Source of the DNA: Accumulibacter phosphatis
GTDB lineage: Bacteria > Pseudomonadota > Gammaproteobacteria > Burkholderiales > Rhodocyclaceae
Direction: 5' to 3'
DNA: 64,000 nucleotides
Assembly: GCF_000024165.1 (NCBI RefSeq)
Contig: NC_013194.1
Location: 4,154,001 to 4,218,000 of the forward strand
The notes beneath the pieces were generated by a model that worked only from the letters and a program-made list of their open reading frames with translations, was not told the origin of the DNA and did not search any database. A program made the position numbers and the translations under genes. Of this stretch, positions 1 through 8,386 are shown one piece after another. Every line of letters starts with the position of its first letter. The first letter of the stretch is position 1.

Positions 1-972
1 GATGAAGATCTCGCCCACCTCCTCGCCCACGACAGCGACCCGTTCAACCGCTGGGAGGCAGGGCAACGCCTGGCCGGTCGGCTGATCCTTGCCGCGGCCG
101 GGGAGATCGCTGCGGGACGGCCGGTGCACTGGCCGCCAAGCTTCGTCGACGCCGCCGCGCAGGTTCTCGCGCGCGGCCCCGAGGATCCAGCCTTCGCCGC
201 CGAAGTGCTGACGCTGCCCGGCGAAGCGACCCTCGCCGAGGAAATGGCCGTGGTCGACCCGGATGCACTTCACCATGCCCGCAACGGACTGCGCCGCTTC
301 CTCGCCGAAAAACTCGCCGCCCCCCTGCGGCAATGCTACGACGCGCTCGCCATGAGCGGGCCGTACCGACCGACACCCGCAGCCGCCGGCCGGCGGGCTT
401 TGCGTAACCTCTGCCTGAGCACCCTTGGCGAGTTGCAGAACAGCGAAGCAAGAGGGCTGGCCATGCGCCAGTTCGTATCGGCCGACAACATGAGCGACCA
501 GTTCGCGGCGCTGGCAACACTCGCGCAGGACGACTGCGGCGAGCGCGCGCAGGCGCTCGCGGCCTTCTACGAGCGCTGGCACGGCGAGGCGCTGGTCGTG
601 GACAAGTGGCTGTCGGTGCAAGCGGCGAGCCGTCTTCCGGCGACGCTGACGATCGTCCGGGGTTTGCTCGCTCACCCCGGCTTCGATCTGCGCAACCCGA
701 ACAAGGTTTACGCCCTGCTCAACACCTTCGGCAACAACCACGTCCATTTTCACGCCGCCGACGGCAGCGGCTACCACTTCCTCGGCGAACAGATCGCCCA
801 GCTCGATTCCATCAATCCGCAAGTGGCGGCGCGCCTGGCGCGGCGTTTCGATCGCTGGCGCCGGTTTGACGCCACCCGACAGCAGCACGCACGCGGCACG
901 CTGGAAACCCTGCGCGCGACCAATGGCCTGTCGGCGGATGTCCTCGAGATCGTCGGGCGCGCGCTCGACTGA
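1..972 (+). CDS. pepN: Aminopeptidase N, C-terminal part (5' end outside window)
   Basis: The reading frame is open from base 1 and ends at 972, giving the last 323 residues of an M1-family aminopeptidase N. The visible part is the alpha-helical C-terminal domain found in bacterial PepN. It has the features recognised at the PepN end, such as NPNKVYALLNTFGNN and a following SGYHFLGEQI segment. The zinc site (HExxH) and GAMEN motif would lie upstream of the window. PepN is a cytoplasmic zinc peptidase that trims N-terminal residues in general peptide turnover. The next gene on this strand is a tRNA with its own promoter, so pepN is probably the end of its transcript. Family assignment is by recognised C-terminal motifs. 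Confidence 0.9.
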   Translation, partial: DEDLAHLLAHDSDPFNRWEAGQRLAGRLILAAAGEIAAGRPVHWPPSFVDAAAQVLARGPEDPAFAAEVLTLPGEATLAEEMAVVDPDALHHARNGLRRFLAEKLAAPLRQCYDALAMSGPYRPTPAAAGRRALRNLCLSTLGELQNSEARGLAMRQFVSADNMSDQFAALATLAQDDCGERAQALAAFYERWHGEALVVDKWLSVQAASRLPATLTIVRGLLAHPGFDLRNPNKVYALLNTFGNNHVHFHAADGSGYHFLGEQIAQLDSINPQVAARLARRFDRWRRFDATRQQHARGTLETLRATNGLSADVLEIVGRALD

Positions 973-1042
973 CTGGCGAGGCGGGCGCCGTCACCATTAA
1001 CTGGCCATGGCGTTGGCCGGCCAGGAATCCTCAACATAGTAC

Positions 1043-1071
1043 TTGAGGCAGGCGCAGGCGCTCTGTATAAT
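1043..1071 (+). promoter_or_regulatory. Sigma-70 promoter of the tRNA-Arg gene
   Basis: TTGAGG (1043-1048) and a perfect TATAAT (1066-1071) are separated by 17 bases. The -10 box ends 21 bases before the first base of the mature tRNA, as expected for a tRNA promoter with a short leader. It lies just after the pepN stop. Confidence 0.8.
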
Positions 1072-1092
1072 GGCGCCCTTCACCACGGCAAG

Positions 1093-1169
1093 GCGCCCGT
1101 AGCTCAGCTGGATAGAGTACTTGGCTACGAACCAAGGGGTCGGGCGTTCGAATCGCTCCGGGCGTGCCA
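1093..1169 (+). tRNA. tRNA-Arg (anticodon ACG), CCA encoded
   Basis: A full cloverleaf folds by eye. The acceptor stem GCGCCCG pairs with CGGGCGT (one G-U), with discriminator G and an encoded CCA. The D arm is GCTC/GAGT. The anticodon stem CTTGG/CCAAG encloses loop CTACGAA with anticodon ACG. The T arm GGGCG/CGCTC encloses TTCGAAT. ACG (read as ICG after deamination) decodes CGU/CGC/CGA arginine codons. It is preceded by its own promoter and followed by a strong terminator. Confidence 0.97.
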
Positions 1170-1177
1170 ACAGAATC

Positions 1178-1219
1178 AAGCACTCAGGCCAATCTTCGGA
1201 TTGGCCTGAGTGCTTTTCT
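1178..1219 (+). terminator. Rho-independent terminator after tRNA-Arg
   Basis: A perfect 17-bp inverted repeat (1178-1194 with 1199-1215) encloses a TTCG tetraloop and is followed by TTCT. It starts 9 bases after the CCA end of the tRNA. The U-tract is short but the stem is very stable. Confidence 0.85.
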
Positions 1220-1410
1220 CGGTCATTGGTGACACATCCGGCAGCGTGACACCCTTGCGGCGCTGCCCACGCCCGGGCGGCGCAAGGCTGGGGCGGTCAG
1301 CGCGTAAGCGGCCGTTCGGCCGTAGCCGCTGGGTGGCGTTCGTGGCGGCTTGTGCCACGCTACTGCGCGCACAGCGACGACTACGCCCGCCTATCGAGAC
1401 AGCATCCTCG

Positions 1411-1812
1411 GTTCGCGACGTGCAGACGCTGACGCTCTTCGTGGGTAACAACCGGCTGCAACTTCAGCAGTTCGGTGCAGAGCCGGTGGATACCCCGGCC
1501 GGCACGCCCGGCAAAGGCAGCATGGCCGCGCTGATGCTGCGGCCCGTCGACACATTGTCGATGATCGGGCTGATGCTGCATGGCGCGATGGGCAGGCTGG
1601 GGGAAGCTGCCGGTGTGGAGGGCTTCAAGTTCCACCGCATGGTGGTGAAGCCCACGCTGGCACCCGGCCGCAGGAAGGTCGTGGTGGCATTTGACGGTGA
1701 GGTGGCACACATGCGCGCGCCGATCGACGTTCGTGTCCTCGACAAGGCCTTGTACCTGCTCCAGGCCACTGGCGCAGCGAACACGACAGACGCGCCAGAG
1801 GCCGCGCCATGA
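1411..1812 (+). pseudogene. C-terminal remnant of a diacylglycerol/lipid kinase (YegS-like)
   Basis: About 130 residues resemble the C-terminal half of the bacterial diacylglycerol kinase-like (DAGK/YegS) family. They include the VGNNRLQ segment and the terminal VAFDGEV...DVRVLDKALYLL stretch. The N-terminal catalytic domain with its GGDGT nucleotide-binding motif is missing: upstream DNA back to the tRNA terminator shows no homologous continuation. The open frame extends upstream to 1210, but that part is Arg-rich and looks noncoding. The stop overlaps the start of the next remnant by four bases (ATGA), the arrangement of an intact lipid kinase-phosphoesterase gene pair. Read as a 5'-truncated relic. 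Confidence 0.65.
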
Positions 1813-2320
1813 GCGTCCTGCTGCAGATCTCCGACACCCATTTCGGCACCGAACAACCGAAGGTGGTTGAAGCTCTGGTTGCCCTGGCAGCGCAGCAGCG
1901 GCCGGTGATGGTGGTGCTGTCGGGTGATATCACGCAGCGTGCGCGGCCGGCCCAGTTTCGCGCGGCCAAGGTCTTCGTCGACCGACTGGGGGCACCAGTT
2001 CTGGCTATCCCCGGCAACCACGACATTGCATTGTTCGACCTTTGGGCGCGGCTGACCCGCCCGTACGCGTGCTACGCCAAGGTGTTCGAGGCCGACCTCG
2101 TGTTGGGTGGGCACATCCATCTACCCTACATGCTGGCGTAACACGGTCTGGCGCGACGACTATGGGTGGTCCAGGCCGCAACCGCCGTGTCGTGGGCGCA
2201 CACGCCCTGACGTGCCCAACTCGGTGAATATCCTGCGCTTGCGCGAGACGTCCGGCGTGCGGGGCGACCAGACGCAGACCGGGTCCGAGGCGGTGGAGTG
2301 CTGCCTCATCGAACAATGAG
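1809..2320 (+). pseudogene. Decayed metallophosphoesterase (internal deletion, stop and frameshift)
   Basis: The N-terminus has the calcineurin-like phosphoesterase signature QISDTHFG (residues 6-13) and later LSGDIT and IPGNHD, which bind the two metals. After about 97 residues the frame jumps directly to GGHIHLP, a motif normally near the C-terminus, so the central part is deleted. A stop (TAA, 2139-2141) follows. In the same frame after that stop, codons for LARRLWVVQAATAVS continue the family's C-terminal strand, and a shift of frame then gives PNSVNILRLRE. Deletion, in-frame stop and frameshift together show an inactive gene. It was coupled to the upstream lipid-kinase remnant. Confidence 0.7.
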
Positions 2321-2553
2321 ACTTTGCGCGCCACGATCGAGTCTTCGTCCGCACCGCGGTGAAACCCGTGCAGCCGGAGCGCGGCTGATCGCACGCAGCC
2401 CCGTAGCGGTCAGTGCCGCAGCAAGCACTGCCAGCCGCGCTGCCTTCGAACTTACATCGAAAAAACGGATGAATTCATCGCACTGTAACTGATTTATTCG
2501 AACTTCGAATAGTGCAAGAATAGGAACTGCTGCTCTACAGACAGGAGGCGATC

Positions 2554-2967
2554 GTGTCCTACGCACTCAGTTGGTTTTTGGTGTTCGGCCTTTTTGCACT
2601 ATGGTCGCTGGCGGCCTGGGCGGTGCATGCGGTCGCCATGTGGTCGGTCTCGAATGTCGGCGCGGTGACCGGCGTCGCATCGGCTGTCGAGGGTCTGCGT
2701 CTGCCGGAGTGGCTGGCGCCCTGGGTACCGCCGGAGGTCGCACAGACGATGACCTCGCTGCTCTCGGGCTTCGCGCCGGTCGTCGAGAGTCTGCTTCACA
2801 CCGCGCCGGCGCTGGCCGGCGGCCTGACCGTGCTGACTTGGGTGATCTGGGGCCTTGGCAGCGTGCTGCTGATCCTGCTGGGCGCAGGGCTGCATCTGCT
2901 CATCGCGATGTGGCACCGCCGCGGCAGCGGTTCCGGTCCTCAGCCGGCAAGTCAGGTGATCGCATGA
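2554..2967 (+). CDS. Small two-helix membrane protein, unknown function
   Basis: A 137-residue protein with a hydrophobic segment at residues 5-30 and a second at about 87-118. The positively charged tail MWHRRG points to a cytoplasmic C-terminus. A good ribosome binding site (ACAGGAGG) lies seven bases before the GTG start. I do not recognise a family. It lies upstream of the antiporter gene on the same strand with a 121-base gap, so co-transcription is possible but not shown. Codon use resembles neighbouring genes. It is likely a real inner-membrane protein of unknown role. Confidence 0.6.
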   Translation: MSYALSWFLVFGLFALWSLAAWAVHAVAMWSVSNVGAVTGVASAVEGLRLPEWLAPWVPPEVAQTMTSLLSGFAPVVESLLHTAPALAGGLTVLTWVIWGLGSVLLILLGAGLHLLIAMWHRRGSGSGPQPASQVIA

Positions 2968-3088
2968 CGGATATACTGTCCTCGTACTGGTGCGACGCGA
3001 TGACTGCGCGGAACTCGACCCTTGTCGCTGTCTGCGTCAGGCGGGCGGCACTGCGTTGGACCACTGTCTATAGCTCCGGTGATCGATC

Positions 3089-4177
3089 ATGAACCTTCTC
3101 ATGTTTTTCGGCGGCCTTATCTTGCTGGTCATCGGCGCCAACACGCTGGTGCGCGGCGCGTCCAAACTGGCGATGTCCTTCGGTATCAGCCCGCTCGTCG
3201 TCGGGCTCACCATCGTCGCCTTTGGCACCAGCGCGCCCGAGGTTGCGGTGAGCCTCGGCGCCGTGCTCGACGGCAAGACCGACATCGCCATTGGCAATGT
3301 GGTGGGCAGCAACATCTTTAATGTGCTGTTCATTTTGGGAATCAGCGCCCTGATCGCGCCGCTGGTGGTCAATATCCAGCTGATCCGGCAGGAGGTGCCG
3401 ATCATGCTCGGCGCAAGCCTCCTGCTGCTGGCACTCGCGCTGGATGGAAGGCTCTCGTTCCTGGACGGAGGTTTCCTGTTCGCCCTGCTGGTGGCCTACA
3501 CCGTGTTCCTGGTCGTCCAGTCTCGCCGCGAGACCCAGGCCGCGAAGGACGAGTTTGCCGAGGAGATCCAGCCCGCCGAGGCCGGTGCCTGGGACAGCCA
3601 CTGGGCGGCACAGATCGGCCTGATCGCCGCCGGCCTGGTGGCGCTGGTGTTTGGCTCGGACTACCTGGTACAGGCCTCGGTCAGTTTCGCCAAGACCATG
3701 GGCGTTAGCGACCTCGTCATCGGCCTGACCATCGTCGCCGCCGGCACCAGCATGCCCGAGGTGGCCACGAGCATCGCAGCCGCGATCAAGGGCGAACGCG
3801 ACATCGCGGTGGGCAACGTCGTCGGCAGCAGCACCTTCAACATCCTGGGCTGCCTGGGCTTATCGGGGCTGGTGTCGGGCAACCTGGGTCTGGCGATGGC
3901 GCCATCGCTGCTGGCCTTCGATATCTGGGTGATGCTGGCGGTGGCTCTGGCCTGCCTGCCGGTTTTCATGACTGGCCGCGAGATCGCGCGCTGGGAAGGC
4001 GGGGTGTTCCTCGGCTATTACGTTGCCTACGTGGCCTACCTGATCCTGGCGGCGCAGCAGCACGATGCGCTGCCGGTCTTCTCGAGCGTGATGATGGGCT
4101 TTTTCGTACCGCTGACCGTGGTGACGCTGGTGGTGATGGTGATCCTCCGCCCGGTCGCAGCCAGCGAGCACACATGA
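3089..4177 (+). CDS. Calcium/sodium antiporter (YrbG/CaCA family)
   Basis: A 362-residue integral membrane protein with the internal duplication typical of the CaCA (Ca2+:cation antiporter) superfamily. The two alpha-repeats are visible: GTSAPEVAVSLGA...GNVVGSNIFN near residues 49-75 and GTSMPEVATSIAA...GNVVGSSTFN near residues 215-242. The acidic residues in the PE motifs coordinate the exchanged ion. About ten transmembrane segments can be drawn. The length matches the YrbG subgroup (about 320-370). It probably exports Ca2+ in exchange for Na+ or H+ across the inner membrane. The following gene is separated by 174 bases and is probably independent. Confidence 0.92.
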   Translation: MNLLMFFGGLILLVIGANTLVRGASKLAMSFGISPLVVGLTIVAFGTSAPEVAVSLGAVLDGKTDIAIGNVVGSNIFNVLFILGISALIAPLVVNIQLIRQEVPIMLGASLLLLALALDGRLSFLDGGFLFALLVAYTVFLVVQSRRETQAAKDEFAEEIQPAEAGAWDSHWAAQIGLIAAGLVALVFGSDYLVQASVSFAKTMGVSDLVIGLTIVAAGTSMPEVATSIAAAIKGERDIAVGNVVGSSTFNILGCLGLSGLVSGNLGLAMAPSLLAFDIWVMLAVALACLPVFMTGREIARWEGGVFLGYYVAYVAYLILAAQQHDALPVFSSVMMGFFVPLTVVTLVVMVILRPVAASEHT

Positions 4178-4351
4178 CGGCGCCGATCTTGCAGCGGCCA
4201 TGCGAAGCAGCAGCGACCTTGACTAACTAGCGGGTGTCGATGCACACCCTGGCGCAAGCTCGCGGGACCGCAGCGCCGATCGGGCTCGTGGTATGGATTT
4301 TGGGGAGCGAGTAGATCCGGCACGGGGTCTCAATTTGAAAGGGCTTCTTCA

Positions 4352-4819
4352 ATGATCTATGCGACCCTCAAGACTCTGCATGTGCTGTCCATCATCGTGT
4401 GGATCGGTGGCATGGTGTTTGCGCACTTCTTCTTGCGCCCCGCCGTCGCCCAGTTCGAACCGGCGGTGCGGCTACGACTCATGCACGCTGTACTCGGCCG
4501 CTTTTTCCAGGCCGTACTTGCCGCCTCGTTGCTGACGTTGGCCACCGGTGTGTGGATGCTCGGCCGCGTGGCCAAGCAAGTGGTCCAGTCCGGTGGCAGT
4601 TTCGAAATGCCGCTGGCCTGGACCTTCATGGCGGTGCTTGGCGTCGCGATGGTGGCAATCTTCATGCACATCCGCTTCGTCCTTTACAAGACGCTGGACC
4701 GTGCGGTTGCGGCGTCTGAATGGGTCGCTGGTGGTACGGCCTTGGCACAGATCCGCAACTGGGTCTCCATCAATCTGGCGCTTGGCGTGCTGGTACTGCT
4801 CGTCACACTGCTGCGCTGA
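4352..4819 (+). CDS. CopD-family membrane protein
   Basis: A 155-residue protein with four predicted membrane helices. It begins with the LKTLHVLSIIVWIGGMVF signature of the CopD domain, in which the His near residue 10 is conserved. CopD domains occur in copper-resistance permeases and in stand-alone small proteins of unclear function, some related to HemJ-type haem enzymes. No copper-resistance neighbours (CopA/B/C) are present, so a copper role should not be assumed. The gene converges on the DUF456 gene, whose stop is 27 bases away. Confidence 0.75.
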   Translation: MIYATLKTLHVLSIIVWIGGMVFAHFFLRPAVAQFEPAVRLRLMHAVLGRFFQAVLAASLLTLATGVWMLGRVAKQVVQSGGSFEMPLAWTFMAVLGVAMVAIFMHIRFVLYKTLDRAVAASEWVAGGTALAQIRNWVSINLALGVLVLLVTLLR

Positions 4820-4845
4820 ACGGCCGCTGGCCTCGGGACGCGGAT

Positions 4846-5328
4846 TCAAATCAGCAAGGCCGCGCCAAAAATGCCCACCATGATGAAAGCCAGCACCACT
4901 TTGGCGATGAGCCCCACCATGATCCCGACCCAAGTGGCGACGCCGACTTTGACGGCGCGCGCTTGGTCTTTCTGCGCCAGGTACTCGCCCACGGCGGCAC
5001 CGGCCAGGGGCATGAAGAGCACACCCACCAAACCCATGAAAAGTCCGAGCACCGTGCCCACCGCCGCGCCCATCAGGGCCATTTTGCTGGCACCGGCTTT
5101 CTTGGCTCCCATGAGCCCGGCTACATAGTCCAGACCCCAGGCCAATACTGCCAGCACACTGACCACCACCACGGTGGTCATGCCCACACGAGTGAAGTCA
5201 TCTATCCACGCGCCGAGCACGATGCCACCCCAAACCAACACGGTCCCCGGCAGCACGGGCAGCACGGTGCCCGCCAGGCCCAACAAAATCAGGGCAGCAG
5301 ACAAAATCCATAAGAAGGTCGTTTCCAA
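4846..5328 (-). CDS. DUF456 domain membrane protein
   Basis: A 160-residue hydrophobic protein of the DUF456 family, recognised by its first helix followed by GLAGTVLPVLPGTVLVWGG and by the Gly-rich helix-breaking segments after it. Three or four membrane segments are predicted and the length is typical for the family. The molecular role of DUF456 is unknown. It is transcribed toward the CopD-like gene with only a short intergenic space and no clear terminator between them. Confidence 0.85.
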   Translation of the reverse strand: METTFLWILSAALILLGLAGTVLPVLPGTVLVWGGIVLGAWIDDFTRVGMTTVVVVSVLAVLAWGLDYVAGLMGAKKAGASKMALMGAAVGTVLGLFMGLVGVLFMPLAGAAVGEYLAQKDQARAVKVGVATWVGIMVGLIAKVVLAFIMVGIFGAALLI

Positions 5329-5752
5329 GATAAGCCCTCGAGGTCAAAAACTCGCACACTGTCCCTCATGTCGATCTGTCCGATTGAACTGCAAGGCTTG
5401 GCTTGCATGACAATAGGGTCAGTTCCCACACTGCGACAATTGAAGTGCGAGGTAGTTTCCTCAGACCGGAATAGCCGATGAGCTATCCGCTCAATCGCCC
5501 ATGGTCTGCTGGCTGTTGGACACCTACCCCTCGCTCAGCGCTGCTTGTGTGACGAAATTGGCCGAGAGGCTGGCAGTGATCTGGCTGCCCAGGCGACCGC
5601 TTGACACAAAGACTGGCCGTTGAGTCGTTCGAGTGACGAATGACCTTTGCGGCGCGGTGTCCGTCAGCAAGACACCAGAACTCAGCGGCCGCTCATGGTC
5701 TGGAGCGGCCAGCCCGCCAACGCCTGCTTGCCCGCTAAAATGCCGCCTTCAG
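5329..5752. other. Intergenic stretch without recognisable gene
   Basis: About 420 bases between the DUF456 start and the peptidase remnant. Open frames here are short with atypical codon use. The string CATGGTCTG occurs twice (near 5509 and 5694) without further similarity around it. I see no RNA gene or clear terminator. The region next to the truncated YgjP-like gene may be debris from a past rearrangement. Confidence 0.5.
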
Positions 5753-6013
5753 CTACCTCTCATTCCATCGTTCCGCAGCCAGCGGCAACTCATTCAGTTC
5801 CGCACGCGCCTCCCGCCAACTCGGGCAGTGCCGATCCAGAAGCGCCACGAAGCGCTCGCCATGCGTCGGCTCAAGGAGATGAAGCATTTCGTGTACGACG
5901 ACGTACTCAAGCAAGTCCCTGGGCTTCTTGACCAACTCGGTATTCAGGCGAATGGTCCCGCTCCGGTGGCTGCAGCCGCCCCACTTTGTCCAGTCGGATT
6001 TCTTGATGGCCAT
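5753..6013 (-). pseudogene. C-terminal fragment of a YgjP-like metallopeptidase (DUF45)
   Basis: These 86 residues match the C-terminal half of the YgjP/DUF45 family. They include TKWGGCS, IRLNTEL, the zinc-binding HEMLHLLEPTHGERF (HExxH plus a downstream His) and a final ELPLA. The family is normally about 230 residues. Upstream in the same frame only about 15 more codons are open before a stop, and they do not resemble the N-terminal half. The N-terminal half is therefore lost. The motif itself is intact, so a short protein cannot be excluded, but a fragment is more likely. Confidence 0.7.
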
Positions 6014-6496
6014 GAGCCGGCTTCTTGGTTTGTGATGCCAGACGGCGCAGGCTTGCTACTTTACACCGCAGGCTCTGGAGAGAGTCCGATGATTCCGCCT
6101 GCTGGCTGCAGCGCAGACGCAATTTTTGTGAAGCAGATTCAGAAGCATCGCGTTACCCTGGGTCACCACGTCTCCGTGACGCCATAACGCTCTCGCGCCC
6201 GGTTACGCTGCAACTCGCCATCGGCGATCTGGCCGTCGTCGGCCGCTACTCGCCGCACCTCGCGCGCGTGCAACAAGAATTCTGTGCTCGGCTTTTTCCA
6301 ATGGTGCAGACGTGGAGTTCACCGAACGGTTTCCGGCCGACAGGCGCCAGAGATTGAACAGCCCCTGCTATGGCGCTGGTCGAAGCTGAACGCACGTCTG
6401 ATGGCGGCCGGCAGGTAATCGACCGTGGGCGCTATACTCTTCAAGGCCGGCGCCGCCCTGGCAGCCGGAGCCGGCGAGGAAACGGAGGGGATGATC
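6014..6496. other. Intergenic stretch upstream of the diguanylate cyclase
   Basis: About 480 bases with no gene I can support. A TATACT box (6433-6438) lies about 60 bases before the diguanylate cyclase start and could be its -10 element, but no convincing -35 stands at the right distance. Frames in this stretch do not look like protein. Confidence 0.4.
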
Positions 6497-7561
6497 ATGA
6501 GCAACAGCGAAGGGCACACAAGGGCAAGCGATTTGGCCGGGCCGGGCGGCAAGATTCTCGCGGGCGGGTTTTCGCCGCGGCTGTGCCAGCGGCTGACGGA
6601 ATGCGTCACCGCCATGGCAGCCTTGGAGAAGATTTCCTCGCCGATCATCCCCTATATCGCCGCCTGGCGCGAGCACGAGAAGATCATCTGGTATGAACAT
6701 GTCGGAGCGCGGTTTCTCGCCCTTCTCGGCTGCAATCGGGGGGAAGTCGACGAGGTCTTTCGGCAGAGTATCGTCGATCGGCGGCTCTACCGGTACGCGG
6801 AGCGGGAGCACAAGGTCGAGGAGGAGATCGTCACGCGGGCCGAGTTGCGTGGCGCTCAGGACGGCTTGCGCGAGGAGGTGAAGAAGGCGGGGGCGGTCGA
6901 GTTCGTCTATCAGCTGGCCTTGCCGGGAGGAAAGACGATCTGGCTGAAGGACCAGGCCAACATCGAGGTCTTTGTCGAGGACCGGATCTGTCTCTCCATT
7001 GGCTGCCTGACCGAGGTCACCAAGGAGATGGAGCAGAAGGATCTGCTGGAGAAAATCGGCTATTTCGACGAACTGACCAAGCTGCCGAAACGCACCATCC
7101 TCCAACGGATCATCGAGATCAATATCGGCAATCTCCGCCGCGGTCACATCAACGACTTTGTCTTTCTGTTGTTGGACCTGGATCATTTCAAGGCGGTGAA
7201 CGACACCCATGGCCATCAGGCCGGGGACCACGTCTTGCTCGGCTTCGCGGAAGTGATGCGGGCCACCAAGCGGCATGAGGATGAGATCGGCCGCTATGGA
7301 GGCGAGGAGTTTTACGGATTCTCCATCGGCGGCTTGCAGAACGGCCTGCAGTTTGCCGAGCGGCTGCGGCTGGCGGTGGCCAACGCCGATTTTGTTTTCA
7401 ATCGAGAGCGGATTCCGGTGACCGTCTCGGTCGGCTTGGTAGCGGCCAGCCAGTTGGCGGCGGTGGGGGAGATCACTGTCGAAGAGCTGGTACGGGTAGC
7501 CGATCGGCGTTTGTATGTGGCCAAGGAAGAAGGGCGAAATCGAGTGGTCTTTCGAGGCTGA
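6497..7561 (+). CDS. Diguanylate cyclase (GGDEF domain)
   Basis: A 355-residue cytoplasmic protein. The C-terminal half is a GGDEF domain that makes cyclic di-GMP from two GTP. The signature GGEEF is at residues 268-272, with LLLDLDHFKAVNDTHGHQAGD before it. An inhibitory I-site RHED (259-262) stands five residues before the signature, so product feedback is likely. The first 170 residues are alpha-helical then beta-rich and may form a sensor domain, possibly PAS-like around LGCNRGEVDEVF; no transmembrane segment is seen. The start at 6497 is chosen because GGAGGGG lies six bases upstream; ATG 6491 is in frame but has no spacing to this site. Confidence 0.9.
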   Translation: MSNSEGHTRASDLAGPGGKILAGGFSPRLCQRLTECVTAMAALEKISSPIIPYIAAWREHEKIIWYEHVGARFLALLGCNRGEVDEVFRQSIVDRRLYRYAEREHKVEEEIVTRAELRGAQDGLREEVKKAGAVEFVYQLALPGGKTIWLKDQANIEVFVEDRICLSIGCLTEVTKEMEQKDLLEKIGYFDELTKLPKRTILQRIIEINIGNLRRGHINDFVFLLLDLDHFKAVNDTHGHQAGDHVLLGFAEVMRATKRHEDEIGRYGGEEFYGFSIGGLQNGLQFAERLRLAVANADFVFNRERIPVTVSVGLVAASQLAAVGEITVEELVRVADRRLYVAKEEGRNRVVFRG

Positions 7562-8386
7562 CAGATCAGAAACTGCCGGGGCTACACACCAGCAGTACGG
7601 GAGCTGAGGACGCGCGTCATGACGGTGTGCCCCGGGCCGGCAAGACCGATCGGCCCGATATCGGCGAGTCGTGACGAAGGATGGGCTGCTGCCGTCGCAA
7701 TGCAGGTCAGGAACGCATCTTGACGCCAGGCTGCCGTCGAGTGCGATCGTCGAAATGCCGCCTCGCCGCTTCATGTGGTTTCGTGTCGCACCGACAGCCA
7801 GTCGCACTCTGGCGCCCTGCTCCGCCGCGCCTTCACGCCCACGGCCGAAGCCCTGACCGACGCCGTCCACCGTGGCCGCTACCAGCGCATCATTGGCAAT
7901 GATTGGCAAGGATTGGCAAGGTAATGGTCGCGGTGTTAGCAGATCCCAACTGTCGGGCGAGCCGCTGCCCCAAGACACAGGACGCCGGTCTCGCGTTTGT
8001 TGCGGAGGCAAGGCAGAGGCTGCGCAAGTTGGTGCCCAAGGCGTATCGATGTGGGGCAGCTTGCGGCCAGTTGCGGACGGTCGCCTATCCCGCCGGGCAT
8101 TCATCCGAAAGGCGGCCTGTTTCGGAGACCTGCCGAAAAGCCCAAGCCAGCGACTCGGCCAAGCTGACCCAAGAACAACCCGCGAAAGATCGGCTGCTAT
8201 CCGGCATTCATTGCTCCGCCATCGGTAGTCAAAAGAGTATGGTTGCTGTTGGTCAGCTCAAGTTCCAGCCAAGTGTCGAACACCAGTGTCGAACGCCAAT
8301 TGCGAGGACGCAACGGATTTGGCAGTATTCAACGGCGTCATCGACCGCATCTGTCGCGCATGCAGGCAACCATGGAGAAAAATCAA
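7562..8386. other. 825-base stretch without a supported gene
   Basis: No frame here shows protein-like composition or a ribosome binding site. The only structure noticed is a 10-bp tandem repeat (ATTGGCAAKG, three copies, 7892-7921). The sequence upstream of the DUF1254 gene must hold its promoter, but I cannot point to a convincing box. The stretch may contain degraded genes. Confidence 0.45.
7892..7921 (+). repeat. Three tandem copies of a 10-bp unit
   Basis: ATTGGCAATG, ATTGGCAAGG and ATTGGCAAGG follow one another directly; only one base differs. They lie in a noncoding stretch. No function is evident. Slippage during replication could have produced them. Confidence 0.75.

Noticed and set aside
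4352..4819. Copper-resistance operon based on the CopD-like gene
   Set aside because: No CopA, CopB, CopC or copper regulator is present; stand-alone CopD-like proteins are common.
5633..6187. 184-codon plus-strand frame over the YgjP remnant
   Set aside because: The minus strand carries clear HExxH-family homology; the plus-strand product has no recognisable features.
6368..8104. 578-codon open frame on the minus strand opposite the diguanylate cyclase
   Set aside because: It runs antisense to the well-supported GGDEF gene, has no recognisable domain and no start signal.
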